Shown here: piece by piece, positions 1-6,817 of the stretch
Numbering within the stretch: position 1 is the stretch's first letter
Layout: each line of letters begins with the position of its first letter
From: CAZMFZ01 sp964565665
GTDB lineage: Bacteria > Bacteroidota > Bacteroidia > Cytophagales > UBA9547
Reading direction: 5' to 3'
Length of the DNA stretch: 9,548 nucleotides
NCBI GenBank assembly: GCA_964565665.1
Contig: CAZMFZ010000126.1
Location: forward strand, 1-9,548
The notes under the pieces: generated by a model
Told to the model about the DNA's origin: nothing
Database searches by the model: none
What the model saw: only the letters and a program-made list of their open reading frames with translations
Translations under genes and position numbers: made by a program

Positions 1-207
1 ATAATTGACTTCACTAGGTTTGAAGGCGAATCTGACCCAGGCGATGAGTCCGTTTTGTATGCTTTGGAAACTGAAAGTGGTGTGAAAGGTTTACTATCGC
101 ACATTTATGGGCGTGAAAGTTCGGAAGAGAATCAATTTGCTAGCAATTTTATGAAGCAAGTAATGGTACTTCACCAAGAACATCCCCTTTCTACCGGAGT
201 AAAATAA
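1..207 (+). CDS. C-terminal part of a small conserved Bacteroidota protein (5' end outside window)
   Basis: An open frame runs from base 1 to a TAA at 205-207, giving 68 codons with no start inside the window before the conserved part. The readable core is IDFTRFEGESDPGDESVLYA, followed by a segment beginning GVKGLL. This resembles small (about 100 aa) proteins common in Bacteroidota with a 'DEFYRFEGxSDPxDxxxLYA' signature, often labelled 'phosphoribosylpyrophosphate synthetase' in databases. That label is almost certainly wrong, because such proteins are far too short and nothing here resembles a PRPP-binding loop. The function is unknown. A strong terminator follows 20 bases after the stop, so this is the last gene of its transcription unit. 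The family match is from memory of the motif, not a search. Confidence 0.7.
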   Translation: MIDFTRFEGESDPGDESVLYALETESGVKGLLSHIYGRESSEENQFASNFMKQVMVLHQEHPLSTGVK

Positions 208-227
208 CTTAACCTACACCTATGCTC

Positions 228-267
228 AATCCCGATTCCAATATTTTTTGGAATTGGGATTTTTTTA
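228..267 (+). terminator. Rho-independent terminator of the gene ending at 207
   Basis: A 14-bp stem (228-241 with 248-261, one G-T pair) closes a short T-rich loop and is followed by an uninterrupted T run to 266. The arms are AATCCCGATTCCAA and TTGGAATTGGGATT. It sits 20 bases after the upstream stop codon on the same strand. Confidence 0.9.
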
Positions 268-319
268 TACCCATTAAATATTTGAATAGGTTCTAATTAT
301 TTCCACCATTGTGACTCAT

Positions 320-356
320 AAAAAAAACAGCCTCACAAATTTGTAAGGCTGTTTTT
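320..356 (-). terminator. Terminator of the ferritin-like gene (possibly bidirectional)
   Basis: Arms AAAAACAGCCT and AGGCTGTTTTT flank a 12-base centre that itself contains the palindrome ACAAATTTGT. Read on the minus strand the stem ends in a run of eight T (complement of 320-327), placed about 30 bases after the stop of the minus-strand gene at 386. On the plus strand a run of five T also follows, so it may act as a backup for the gene ending at 207. Confidence 0.85.
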
Positions 357-363
357 GGGAAAT

Positions 364-389
364 ATAATTGTTAGTTAATCAACAATTAT
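364..389. repeat. Perfect 9-bp inverted repeat over a stop codon
   Basis: ATAATTGTT (364-372) and AACAATTAT (381-389) are exact reverse complements around an 8-base spacer. The right arm covers the stop codon of the ferritin-like gene (386-388, read on the minus strand). The hairpin would form in the 3' end of that mRNA just before the terminator. It may stabilise the message or be an A+T-rich coincidence; no T run follows directly, so it is not itself a terminator. Confidence 0.4.
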
Positions 390-946
390 TCCTGTTTAGC
401 ATCTACATTTACATGCCCTTCAGCAATTTTAGTAAGCATCACATCAGCATTTTTTTCTTCAACCAAGGTAGATTCAAGTATTTTAGCTACATCGTTTCTG
501 CCCAGCGTTTTTGCCAATTGAGTTAAACCACCGTAAGTTGCTATTTCATAATGTTCTACTTTTTGGGCAGCCATTATTATACCCACATCTCTTGTAGCAC
601 TTTTAGCATCCGTTTCTTCAATTATGCTTTCGCCTTCTTTAGTTATGCCTTCCATAGCTTCACATTTTTTAGCAGAAGCTTTTTGACCCATCAATTCAAA
701 CACATTTTCAAGTCGGCTTACATGTGTTTCCGTTTGCGATAAATGTTCGCTTATGGCTTTTTTCAAATCGTCTGTGGTGGCTGCTTTGTGCATTTTAGGT
801 AGCACTTTCACCAAGTGTTTTTCTGCCCAGTAAATATCTTTCAACTCATCTACAAAAAAATCTTGTAAAGAAGTAGATTTTCCTTTTGGTGCAGAAGCTT
901 TTCCATTGCTCGAAGCAGGTTTTTTGGCCATTATTGTGTTTTCCAT
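386..946 (-). CDS. DUF892 / YciE-YciF-type ferritin-like protein
   Basis: This 186-aa protein belongs to the DUF892 (PF05974) ferritin-like group, known from E. coli YciE/YciF, which are stress-induced four-helix-bundle proteins with a di-metal site. The opening helix SLQDFFVDELKDIYWAEKHL (residues 26-45) is the family hallmark. Later helices carry Glu/His-rich segments typical of metal ligands: EHLSQTETHVSRLE (67-80), QKVEHYEIATYGGL (128-141) and VEEKNADVML (162-171). Which residues bind metal is inferred from the fold. Residues 7-24 are a Lys/Ser/Ala/Gly tail ahead of the helical core, probably disordered and basic. The start could be Met1 (946) or Met6 (931); neither has a clear ribosome site. 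It is transcribed away from the CsbD-like gene, another stress family, and ends in its own terminator. No convincing promoter was found in the 267-bp divergent region. Confidence 0.93.
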   Translation of the reverse strand: MENTIMAKKPASSNGKASAPKGKSTSLQDFFVDELKDIYWAEKHLVKVLPKMHKAATTDDLKKAISEHLSQTETHVSRLENVFELMGQKASAKKCEAMEGITKEGESIIEETDAKSATRDVGIIMAAQKVEHYEIATYGGLTQLAKTLGRNDVAKILESTLVEEKNADVMLTKIAEGHVNVDAKQE

Positions 947-975
947 TGCTATTATGATTTAGAATTAAGAGATAA

Positions 976-1005
976 ATTGTTCGACAATAAGGGTAAAACA
1001 ATTGT
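976..1005. promoter_or_regulatory. ATTGT/ACAAT repeats in the divergent stress-gene spacer
   Basis: The 267-bp space between the two divergent genes holds ATTGT-TCG-ACAAT (976-988), a perfect 5-bp inverted repeat, followed by the palindrome ACAATTGT at 998-1005. They lie 30-60 bases upstream of the ferritin-like start, a reasonable place for an operator. The motif is A+T-rich and short, so chance is a real alternative. The rest of the spacer shows no clear TAnnTTTG promoter element for either gene. Confidence 0.25.
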
Positions 1006-1213
1006 GCCATTGCTACATAAATTAGGAAATAAATTCTAAGCCATTTTAAATAATGGAGCGATGGTTTAATAAAATAATTGAAATAGAATAGTGATAGTGG
1101 CACAGATTTTTTAAGGTTCTGAGTAGCTTTTCACGTGTTGCAATAGGCATTATTTACCAATTCTAACCATGTGGAAGTTCAAAATTATTTATCAATCTTA
1201 AAAATTTTCACAC

Positions 1214-1399
1214 ATGACAACATTAGATTTAAAAGGAAACTGGAACGAAATGAAAGGCAAATTGAAACAAAAATATGGCCAGCTTACAGACGATGACTTA
1301 ATATTTGCCGAAGGAAAAGAGGACGAATTGATGGGCAGACTGCAAAAGAAATTGGGCAGAACCAAAGAGGAACTTCGTGGTGATTTGGAAACACTCTAG
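1214..1399 (+). CDS. CsbD-like stress protein
   Basis: A 61-aa protein of the CsbD family (PF05532). The family pattern is clear: a segment near LKGNWNEMKGKLKQKYGQLT (residues 6-25), then DDDLIFAEGKEDELMGRLQKKLG (26-48) and a GRTKEEL tail (48-54). CsbD proteins are small, highly charged, helical cytoplasmic proteins induced by general stress in Bacillus and enterobacteria (E. coli YjbJ); their molecular action is not settled. Length is normal for the family. The ATG at 1214 is the only sensible start, because the conserved first helix begins a few residues later. It is a single-gene unit ending in a strong terminator 15 bases after the TAG stop, and is divergent from the ferritin-like gene. 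Confidence 0.93.
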   Translation: MTTLDLKGNWNEMKGKLKQKYGQLTDDDLIFAEGKEDELMGRLQKKLGRTKEELRGDLETL

Positions 1400-1414
1400 T
1401 GATTTCACCCTTTG

Positions 1415-1457
1415 AAAAGCCCCTATGCACACGATTGTGATATAGGGGCTTTTTTTT
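1415..1457 (+). terminator. Rho-independent terminator of the CsbD-like gene
   Basis: AAAAGCCCCTAT (1415-1426) pairs perfectly with ATAGGGGCTTTT (1442-1453). The loop contains a further CAC/GTG pairing, and a run of eight T closes it (1450-1457). This is the strongest terminator in the window. Confidence 0.95.
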
Positions 1458-1552
1458 GTTTTGTGCATATTAAATTTGAATTTTTCTAAATACTTCTCCC
1501 ACAAAGCCTTTTTTTAATCAATTGCAACAATTGGAAAATACATATCATTCTC

Positions 1553-1580
1553 TTGCTTAAATTCGTGAATTGAATTTTTG
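1553..1580 (+). promoter_or_regulatory. Probable Bacteroidota-type promoter of the DUF4403 gene
   Basis: TTG at 1553-1555 and AATTTTTG at 1573-1580 are 17 bases apart, matching the phylum pattern TTG-N17-23-TAnnTTTG with one mismatch. Transcription would begin near 1587. That leaves about 16 bases before the ATG at 1603 and argues against the earlier in-frame ATG at 1570. Confidence 0.45.
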
Positions 1581-1602
1581 CCATAGGTCCATATCTCCTC
1601 CA

Positions 1603-2991
1603 ATGAAATTACCCAAATTACAACCCTGTGTTTACAACATTTGCATTGCGTTTATATTGTTTTCTTGTGCAAAAAAAGCAATTGTAACAGGGCCGAAAGA
1701 ATATTATCTGAAACCTGAATTTCAATCAGAGGTATCAGTATTGAACATGATAGCTAATTTCCCTACAGCTAATGTGGCACAAATACTCAATAGCAAAATG
1801 CCTGAGGTAATATACGAAGACACAAATATTGACGATGATAATTATACTTTAAAAGTAACAAAACGAGCCTCATTTATAGTAGAGCCTCAAGCGGAATATA
1901 TTTATTTGATTGCACCTTTGAAAATAGAAGCCAAAGCAAGGCTAAGTGCCGGATTTATAAAAGCCGAGCAAGAAGGCAGTTTTGAGCTTGACGTCAAATT
2001 CCGTCTTCAGCCTGGGCTTACGCCCGATTGGCACATTACTACCTCTGCAATGCCAGCAGGCTTTCAATGGATTACCGAACCAAAGGTAAAATTAGGGCCT
2101 TTCGATATTTCTGTGGCTCCGTTTTTAGAGAAAATAATCACCAAACAGCAAGAGCAAATTGCGAAAGAGATTGATAAAAGAGTGCTAACCTCTTTCGACA
2201 TCAAGCCACTTGTTGAAGAAGCGTGGAAATATGTACAATACCCAATTCCGGTAAATAAAGCCATAAATGCTTGGACAAAAATTGACCCAATTGCCGTTTA
2301 TTTTATTCCAATGGATGGCACCGCAGAAAATATCAAATTCGGGTTGGGTATAAAAGCAAAACTCGAAACCACTGTTGGCAACAAACCTGTTTTTGAAAAC
2401 TCTTCCTTGCCTTCGCTTTCTTTTGGCAATTATTCCGATAGTTTATTTACTATCAATCTGGTTTCAAAAATTGGGTTGAAAGAAGCCTCCGACATTGCAA
2501 AAGAGCAATTGGCTATTGCACCATTATCTTTTGAAAATGGCAAATACAAGATTAATATCAACGATGTTGACTTTTATGGAAGTGGCAAAAATATTGTAGT
2601 AAAGGCTTTGCTTTCTGGCGATTACAATGGGCTGCTTTATTTGTACGGCATCCCTTATTACGATACCACTACTACCACCATTAAGATTAAAGACCTTAAT
2701 TTTGCTACCGATACCGAAAACAAACTCAAACAGACTTACAGCTGGCTATTTAAAGGGTATTTGAAAAAACAATTAACGAAACATTTGCAATTCCCGCTCA
2801 ACAACAAGGCAAATGGGGCTGCTGAGACGCTTACTAACTATATTAACAATTTGAAAATTGCAGATGGAATAAAAATGAATGCAAAAATATATAGCGTGGC
2901 ACCTGATAAAATACAAATTGGTGAGGGTGAACTCATATTTTCAGTGCGTGCGAAAGGCAAATTGCAATTGCTAGTAGTGATTAAAGAGTAG
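1603..2991 (+). CDS. DUF4403 family lipoprotein
   Basis: This 462-aa protein fits the DUF4403 family (PF14356), exported proteins of unknown function found largely in Bacteroidota. With the ATG at 1603 it begins MKLPKLQ, then a hydrophobic stretch and the lipobox LFSC, with the lipidated Cys at residue 22. The residues after Cys (AKKA) are not acidic, which would fit periplasmic rather than surface anchoring. The longer frame from 1570 adds 11 residues ahead of the signal peptide and its ATG lies inside the probable promoter, so 1603 is preferred. The mature part alternates strand-rich stretches with two long amphipathic helical segments (about 172-213 and 372-418), giving an impression of two similar halves. 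The Pro-Gly-Leu-Thr-Pro-Asp-Trp-His segment (137-144) lies just before the first helix. It stands alone between a terminator and the gcvT promoter; no terminator was found after its TAG stop. Confidence 0.85.
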   Translation: MKLPKLQPCVYNICIAFILFSCAKKAIVTGPKEYYLKPEFQSEVSVLNMIANFPTANVAQILNSKMPEVIYEDTNIDDDNYTLKVTKRASFIVEPQAEYIYLIAPLKIEAKARLSAGFIKAEQEGSFELDVKFRLQPGLTPDWHITTSAMPAGFQWITEPKVKLGPFDISVAPFLEKIITKQQEQIAKEIDKRVLTSFDIKPLVEEAWKYVQYPIPVNKAINAWTKIDPIAVYFIPMDGTAENIKFGLGIKAKLETTVGNKPVFENSSLPSLSFGNYSDSLFTINLVSKIGLKEASDIAKEQLAIAPLSFENGKYKININDVDFYGSGKNIVVKALLSGDYNGLLYLYGIPYYDTTTTTIKIKDLNFATDTENKLKQTYSWLFKGYLKKQLTKHLQFPLNNKANGAAETLTNYINNLKIADGIKMNAKIYSVAPDKIQIGEGELIFSVRAKGKLQLLVVIKE

Positions 2992-3110
2992 CGCTTTTTT
3001 AATGAATTTTCTAATATCAACATAAATAAATAGTGGCTGTTTATGGTGATAAAAGGGCTCAATACCTAGCTGCGAAATAAGCAATTGGCCGCTTTACTTC
3101 AGATTAAACA

Positions 3111-3139
3111 TTAATTTACGCTCAAATTTGATACTTTTG
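3111..3139 (+). promoter_or_regulatory. Promoter of the gcvT-comB-ompA unit
   Basis: TACTTTTG at 3132-3139 matches the Bacteroidota -7 consensus TAnnTTTG exactly. TTA at 3111-3113 sits 18 bases upstream in the -33 position (consensus TTG, one mismatch). The predicted transcript start near 3146 leaves a 20-base leader before the TTG start at 3166. Confidence 0.6.
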
Positions 3140-3165
3140 CTATTACCATTAACCCAAAATAGCCA

Positions 3166-4251
3166 TTGGAACTAAAACGCGTACCGCTACACCAGCTTCA
3201 CACCCGATTGGGTGCTAAAATTGTACCTTTTGCCGGATTTGAGATGCCTGTTCGCTATTCATCAGATATTGACGAACACTTGGCTGTACGAAATGCTGTG
3301 GGCATTTTTGATGTGTCGCACATGGGCGAATTTATTGTGAAAGGCCCTAAAGCCATTGATTTGTTGCAATATGCTACCTCAAATAATGTAGCAAAATTAG
3401 CCATTGGCAAAGCTCAGTATTCTTGTCTGCCAAACGATAAGGGCGGCATAGTAGATGATATTTTGTTATATCGCATAGCTGAAAATGAATATTTCTTAGT
3501 AGTGAATGCTTCGAATATTGAGAAAGACTGGCGTTGGCTCAACCAAAACAATTCTTTTGGAGCCACTTTAGAGAATGTTTCAGACCAAATGTGCCTCTTT
3601 GCAGTGCAAGGTCCGAAAGCACAGCTTACCTTGCAAAAACTCACGCCATTTAATTTGGCCACACTTCCCTATTATACTTTTGTAGCCAACACCTCGCTTG
3701 CTGGAGTAGAAAATATACTGATTTCCAATACTGGATACACAGGTGCAGGTGGTTTTGAAATATATGTACCCAACAATCAAGCTGAAAGTATTTGGAATGC
3801 CATAATGGAAGCCGGACAAGAATATGACTTGAAACCTATTGGGCTCGGAGCTAGAGATACTTTGCGACTGGAAAAAGGATTTTGCCTATATGGCAATGAT
3901 ATTGACGATACTACTTCACCAATTGAAGCCGGGTTGGGCTGGATTACCAGCTTTGAGAAAAAATTTATCAATTCTGAGGAATTAAAACAGCAAAAAGAAA
4001 AAGGAACTTCTAAAAAACTGGTGGGTTTCACTATGATTGAACGAGGTATTCCTCGCAACCACTACCAAATATTCAACGCCAATGCCGAGCAAATAGGCGA
4101 GGTAACTTCAGGTTCGCAATCTCCACTTTTAAATTGTGGCATTGGACTAGGGTACGTAAAAACGGAATATGCGAAGCCTGAAACAGAAATTTTTATTGGA
4201 ATAAGAGAAAATAAAGTAAAAGCTATGGTTTGCAAAACCCCTTTTGTATAA
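3166..4251 (+). CDS. gcvT: Glycine cleavage system T protein (aminomethyltransferase)
   Basis: GcvT moves the aminomethyl group carried on lipoylated H protein to tetrahydrofolate, releasing ammonia and forming 5,10-methylene-THF in the cytoplasm. The 361-aa length is standard. Visible family blocks are GAKIVPFAGFEMPVRY (16-31), GIFDVSHMGEF (46-56), GGIVDDILLYR with the conserved Asp pair (93-103), FAVQGPKA (145-152), TGYTGAGGFEIY (189-200), GARDTLRLEKGFCLYGND (228-245) and SPIEAGLGWI (251-260). The usual GEDG of the folate loop is AGG here, as I recall for other Bacteroidota; the following Glu198 is kept. The start must be the TTG at 3166: an in-frame TAG lies at 3160-3162 and the next ATG (3244) would remove the conserved N-terminus. 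A good promoter lies just upstream. It leads a likely operon with the ComB-family gene and the OmpA-like lipoprotein. The other glycine-cleavage genes are not in this window. Confidence 0.97.
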   Translation: MELKRVPLHQLHTRLGAKIVPFAGFEMPVRYSSDIDEHLAVRNAVGIFDVSHMGEFIVKGPKAIDLLQYATSNNVAKLAIGKAQYSCLPNDKGGIVDDILLYRIAENEYFLVVNASNIEKDWRWLNQNNSFGATLENVSDQMCLFAVQGPKAQLTLQKLTPFNLATLPYYTFVANTSLAGVENILISNTGYTGAGGFEIYVPNNQAESIWNAIMEAGQEYDLKPIGLGARDTLRLEKGFCLYGNDIDDTTSPIEAGLGWITSFEKKFINSEELKQQKEKGTSKKLVGFTMIERGIPRNHYQIFNANAEQIGEVTSGSQSPLLNCGIGLGYVKTEYAKPETEIFIGIRENKVKAMVCKTPFV

Positions 4252-4266
4252 ATTAAATCATTGAAA

Positions 4267-4980
4267 ATGTCATTACCCCAAATAGAAGTTTGTTTTAGTC
4301 CCGATTTTTTATTTCAACACGAATTGAAAGGTAAAATAGTGGTAGTAGCCGATATTTTCAGGGCCACTTCGTGCATGGTTACCGCTTTTGCACATGGCGT
4401 TGAAAGCATTATTCCAGTAGCTAAAGTAGAAGAATGTAAATCGCTGCAAGCCACAGGATTGCTGGCCGCAGCCGAGCGCGATGGCTTGAAAATTGAAGGA
4501 TTCGACCTCGACAACTCGCCATTCAGCTACATGGAATCGAATATTAAAGGGAAAACAATAGCGGTAACAACCACCAATGGCACTCAAGCTATTGCCCAAT
4601 CCATAAAAGCTGACGAAATAGTGGTGGGTAGTTTTCTGAATATTTCTTCTGTAGCTTCTTATTTAATAAAATCAAATAAAGACTCCATTATATTGTGTGC
4701 AGGCTGGAAAGGGCAGTACAATTTAGAAGATACTTTATTTGCAGGAGCCTTAATCGAAAAAGTAAAAGGGCATTTTGAAATGGAACAAGACGCAGCACTT
4801 TCAGCGCTTATGCTTTACCAATCTTCGAAAAATGAGATGCTCCATATCACTCAAAAATCTGCTCATGTAAAAAGATTGTCGAAGCTCAATATTCATAGAG
4901 ACATCGAGTTTTGCCTTACCAATGACAAATACCGAGTACTTCCCATATATACCAATGGCAAACTTGTAAACGTTAATTAA
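4267..4980 (+). CDS. comB: 2-phosphosulfolactate phosphatase family protein (ComB)
   Basis: ComB (PF04029) hydrolyses 2-phosphosulfolactate to sulfolactate, a Mg-dependent step of coenzyme M synthesis in methanogens; bacterial members occur widely without that pathway. The 237-aa protein shows the family blocks: VVVADIFRATS (25-35), AERDG (69-73), GFDLDNSPF (78-86), TTTNGTQAI (101-109), CAGWKGQYNLEDTLFAGA (144-161) and DIEFCLTND (212-220). Length is normal. The ATG at 4267 is chosen over the TTG six bases earlier. It begins 15 bases after gcvT and ends 21 bases before the OmpA-like gene, so co-transcription is likely. No ComA (phosphosulfolactate synthase) or other sulfonate gene is nearby, so the true substrate in this organism is uncertain. 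Confidence 0.9.
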   Translation: MSLPQIEVCFSPDFLFQHELKGKIVVVADIFRATSCMVTAFAHGVESIIPVAKVEECKSLQATGLLAAAERDGLKIEGFDLDNSPFSYMESNIKGKTIAVTTTNGTQAIAQSIKADEIVVGSFLNISSVASYLIKSNKDSIILCAGWKGQYNLEDTLFAGALIEKVKGHFEMEQDAALSALMLYQSSKNEMLHITQKSAHVKRLSKLNIHRDIEFCLTNDKYRVLPIYTNGKLVNVN

Positions 4981-5001
4981 CCTTATTTCCCCCGAACTAC
5001 C

Positions 5002-5991
5002 ATGATAACTAAAATTCACATTCTAATCGTAATTACAGCAGCTGCTTGCCTAGTCGCTTGTGTACCAAGTAAAAAATACAATGAGTTGCTAACCAAAAAA
5101 CTGAGACTTGATGCAGATTATTCCGAATGTCAAGACAGCCTGAATGCCAACAAAACAACCAATAAGCAAAAAGCCGACCAAATAGCCCTGCTTTCAGATT
5201 TTGTAAAAGCTTTGCAAGAAGATACCAGTTTGAAAGCTGATAATTTGGCTCGTACAATCAAATTGCTTGATGAGCAAACCGCCACTGGCGATCGTTTGAG
5301 AAAAGATTACAAAGATTTGCTCGCCAACTATTCTGCCGAATCTAATAAAATGTCGTCAAATCTGGCTAAGAAAGAACAGCAATTGCTCGATTTGGAAAAG
5401 TCGCTAATGGGCACAAAAACGGAAAACGACAAATTGCTTACCGACCTGAAAGAAAGAGAATTGAAATTGAAAGAACTGCAAAAAATAATGAAGCAAAAAG
5501 ACAGTGCTGTGGTAGCCTTGCGAAATAGCGTTACTGATGCCCTGCTCTCATTCAAAGACAATGGCTTAACCGTAAATGTGAAAAATGGAAAAGTATATGT
5601 ATCTCTTTCAGAAAAACTGCTTTTCAGCTCAGGAAGTACCAATGTGGATAAAAAAGGCGAAGAAGCTTTGAAAAAACTTGGAAGCGTATTGAAAAAACAG
5701 CCAGATGTAAATGTGATGATAGAAGGGCATACTGATGATGTGCCTGTAGCCAAAAACACCAATGCCGCCTTTACAGATAATTGGGATTTAAGTGTGTTGC
5801 GAGCCACTGAAATAACTCGAATTCTGGTAAATGAAGGCGTAAAACCGAGAAAAATAACACCAGCAGGAAGGGCAGAGTTTTCGCCCATTGCCGAAAACAA
5901 AACAGCAGACTCAAGGCAGAAAAACAGACGAACAGAAATTATCCTAACCCCAAAACTGGATGAGCTATTTAAGATTTTGGAATCGGAATAG
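5002..5991 (+). CDS. OmpA/Pal-type peptidoglycan-binding lipoprotein with coiled coil
   Basis: This 329-aa protein begins with a signal peptide and the lipobox LVAC, placing the lipidated Cys at residue 20. The next residues (VPSKKYNE) resemble many Bacteroidota periplasm-facing lipoproteins. Residues about 25-175 are Lys/Glu/Leu-rich with heptad-like spacing and look like a long coiled coil. Residues about 190-317 form an OmpA-like domain: FSSGSTNVDKKGEEAL (208-223), the EGHTD motif (241-245), NWDLSVLRA (260-268) and SRQKNRRTEI (304-313). Asp262 and Arg310 match the residues that hold the diaminopimelate of peptidoglycan in Pal/OmpA proteins. It probably tethers the outer membrane to the cell wall. 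D-S-L (45-47) and D-S-A (167-169) fit the Bacteroidota O-glycosylation motif. It is last in the gcvT-comB unit; no terminator hairpin is visible before the convergent gene 43 bases on. Confidence 0.92.
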   Translation: MITKIHILIVITAAACLVACVPSKKYNELLTKKLRLDADYSECQDSLNANKTTNKQKADQIALLSDFVKALQEDTSLKADNLARTIKLLDEQTATGDRLRKDYKDLLANYSAESNKMSSNLAKKEQQLLDLEKSLMGTKTENDKLLTDLKERELKLKELQKIMKQKDSAVVALRNSVTDALLSFKDNGLTVNVKNGKVYVSLSEKLLFSSGSTNVDKKGEEALKKLGSVLKKQPDVNVMIEGHTDDVPVAKNTNAAFTDNWDLSVLRATEITRILVNEGVKPRKITPAGRAEFSPIAENKTADSRQKNRRTEIILTPKLDELFKILESE

Positions 5992-6034
5992 TAGAAAAAG
6001 GTAAAGAAATTAGGCAATAATCAAACTAACCCAT

Positions 6035-6817
6035 TCAATTAAAGAAATCATGGCGCTTGATGGGCTTTTTTACTTTAAGATAGAAAGTATACCGCAAGAA
6101 AATAAAAGTGAGCCCACTGCCATTGCTAGCACTGTTTGCATAACGTTTTTTACCTTCGCTTTCGTAGGTGATATCTGTTGAAAGTATTGTTTTAAATAGC
6201 GGATTGAACTTGTATGCAATGCCTAAACCCCAAGATGTTTTATTTCGTTTTGAATACAACTCTATAAACAACTCGTTTCTGATATAGAAATTTGAGAGGG
6301 CAAGTTGATAGGTGCGGCTGGTATCTTTATATTGCATACTCGAAGAATAGCCTCTGGCGGCAGTGTTATCATCAAAGCTTTCAAATACCAAGGATGGATT
6401 CCAAGATAAAAACCATGATTTTCTCTCATTTGAAAATGATTTGAAATAATATCTTACACCAAGTTCGTGGGTATAAGATTGAAACTCAACAGAGGCATCT
6501 TCAAATGTCAAAAAAGTGAAACTGTTGACAAAACCTCTAAATGCAAGATATTTAAAAGTTGTAAATGCGTATTCAATAGATAGCTTTGGACTGATTTCAT
6601 AACCTAATCTAATTTTAGGATATGGAATTATTATAGGATAAGGAAAAGGGTTGATTATGTTTAAGTCGCCACGATAATAATATTCCTGTTTAAAATATCC
6701 CCCTTCAATAGATAAGTTAAATTTTTTTACATAGTCCAAAAGTTTAACAGAATTATCCCTATTCTGACCAAAAGTCAAAATAGGGATAAAAAAAAATGTA
6801 AGTATATAATACTGCAT
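6035..6817 (-). CDS. Predicted outer-membrane beta-barrel protein, unknown family
   Basis: I do not recognise this 260-aa protein as a named family. Residues 1-18 (MQYYILTFFFIPILTFGQ) look like a signal peptide cut after Gln18, though the usual Lys/Arg at the N-terminus is missing. The mature part has many alternating aromatic/polar strands typical of a barrel, for example LSIEGGYFKQEYYYRG (35-50), IRLGYEISPKLSIEYAF (69-85), HELGVRYYFKSF (117-128), TSWGLGIAYKF (194-204) and LTFIFLRYTFYLKV (236-249). A Pro/Ile-rich stretch NPFPYPIIIPYP (56-67) probably forms a loop. The ATG overlaps the stop of the upstream lipoprotein gene by one base (TAATG), so the two are almost surely translated together and may form one outer-membrane assembly. 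The last 10 residues are charged rather than ending in the aromatic residue common for barrels. Confidence 0.8.
   Translation of the reverse strand: MQYYILTFFFIPILTFGQNRDNSVKLLDYVKKFNLSIEGGYFKQEYYYRGDLNIINPFPYPIIIPYPKIRLGYEISPKLSIEYAFTTFKYLAFRGFVNSFTFLTFEDASVEFQSYTHELGVRYYFKSFSNERKSWFLSWNPSLVFESFDDNTAARGYSSSMQYKDTSRTYQLALSNFYIRNELFIELYSKRNKTSWGLGIAYKFNPLFKTILSTDITYESEGKKRYANSASNGSGLTFIFLRYTFYLKVKKPIKRHDFFN

Noticed and set aside
846..1103. Minus-strand frame of 85 codons overlapping the start of the ferritin-like gene
   Set aside because: It overlaps the well-supported gene in another frame, and most of it is translated A+T-rich spacer with no recognisable motif.
1180..1187. Minus-strand TAATTTTG, an exact -7 match that could drive the ferritin-like gene
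   Set aside because: It would give a leader over 230 bases long, and no TTG lies at the right upstream distance. A single 6-base-information match in A+T-rich DNA is expected by chance.
3075..3110. Possible hairpin (AAGC...GCTT around 3080-3095) between the DUF4403 gene and gcvT
   Set aside because: The stem is only 4 bp with no T run in the correct place, too weak to call a terminator.
5328..6017. Long open frame (229 codons) on the minus strand opposite the OmpA-like gene
   Set aside because: It lies antisense to a gene with clear lipoprotein, coiled-coil and OmpA motifs. Its product is a Ser/Phe-rich mirror of the Lys/Glu codons on the other strand, with no domain.
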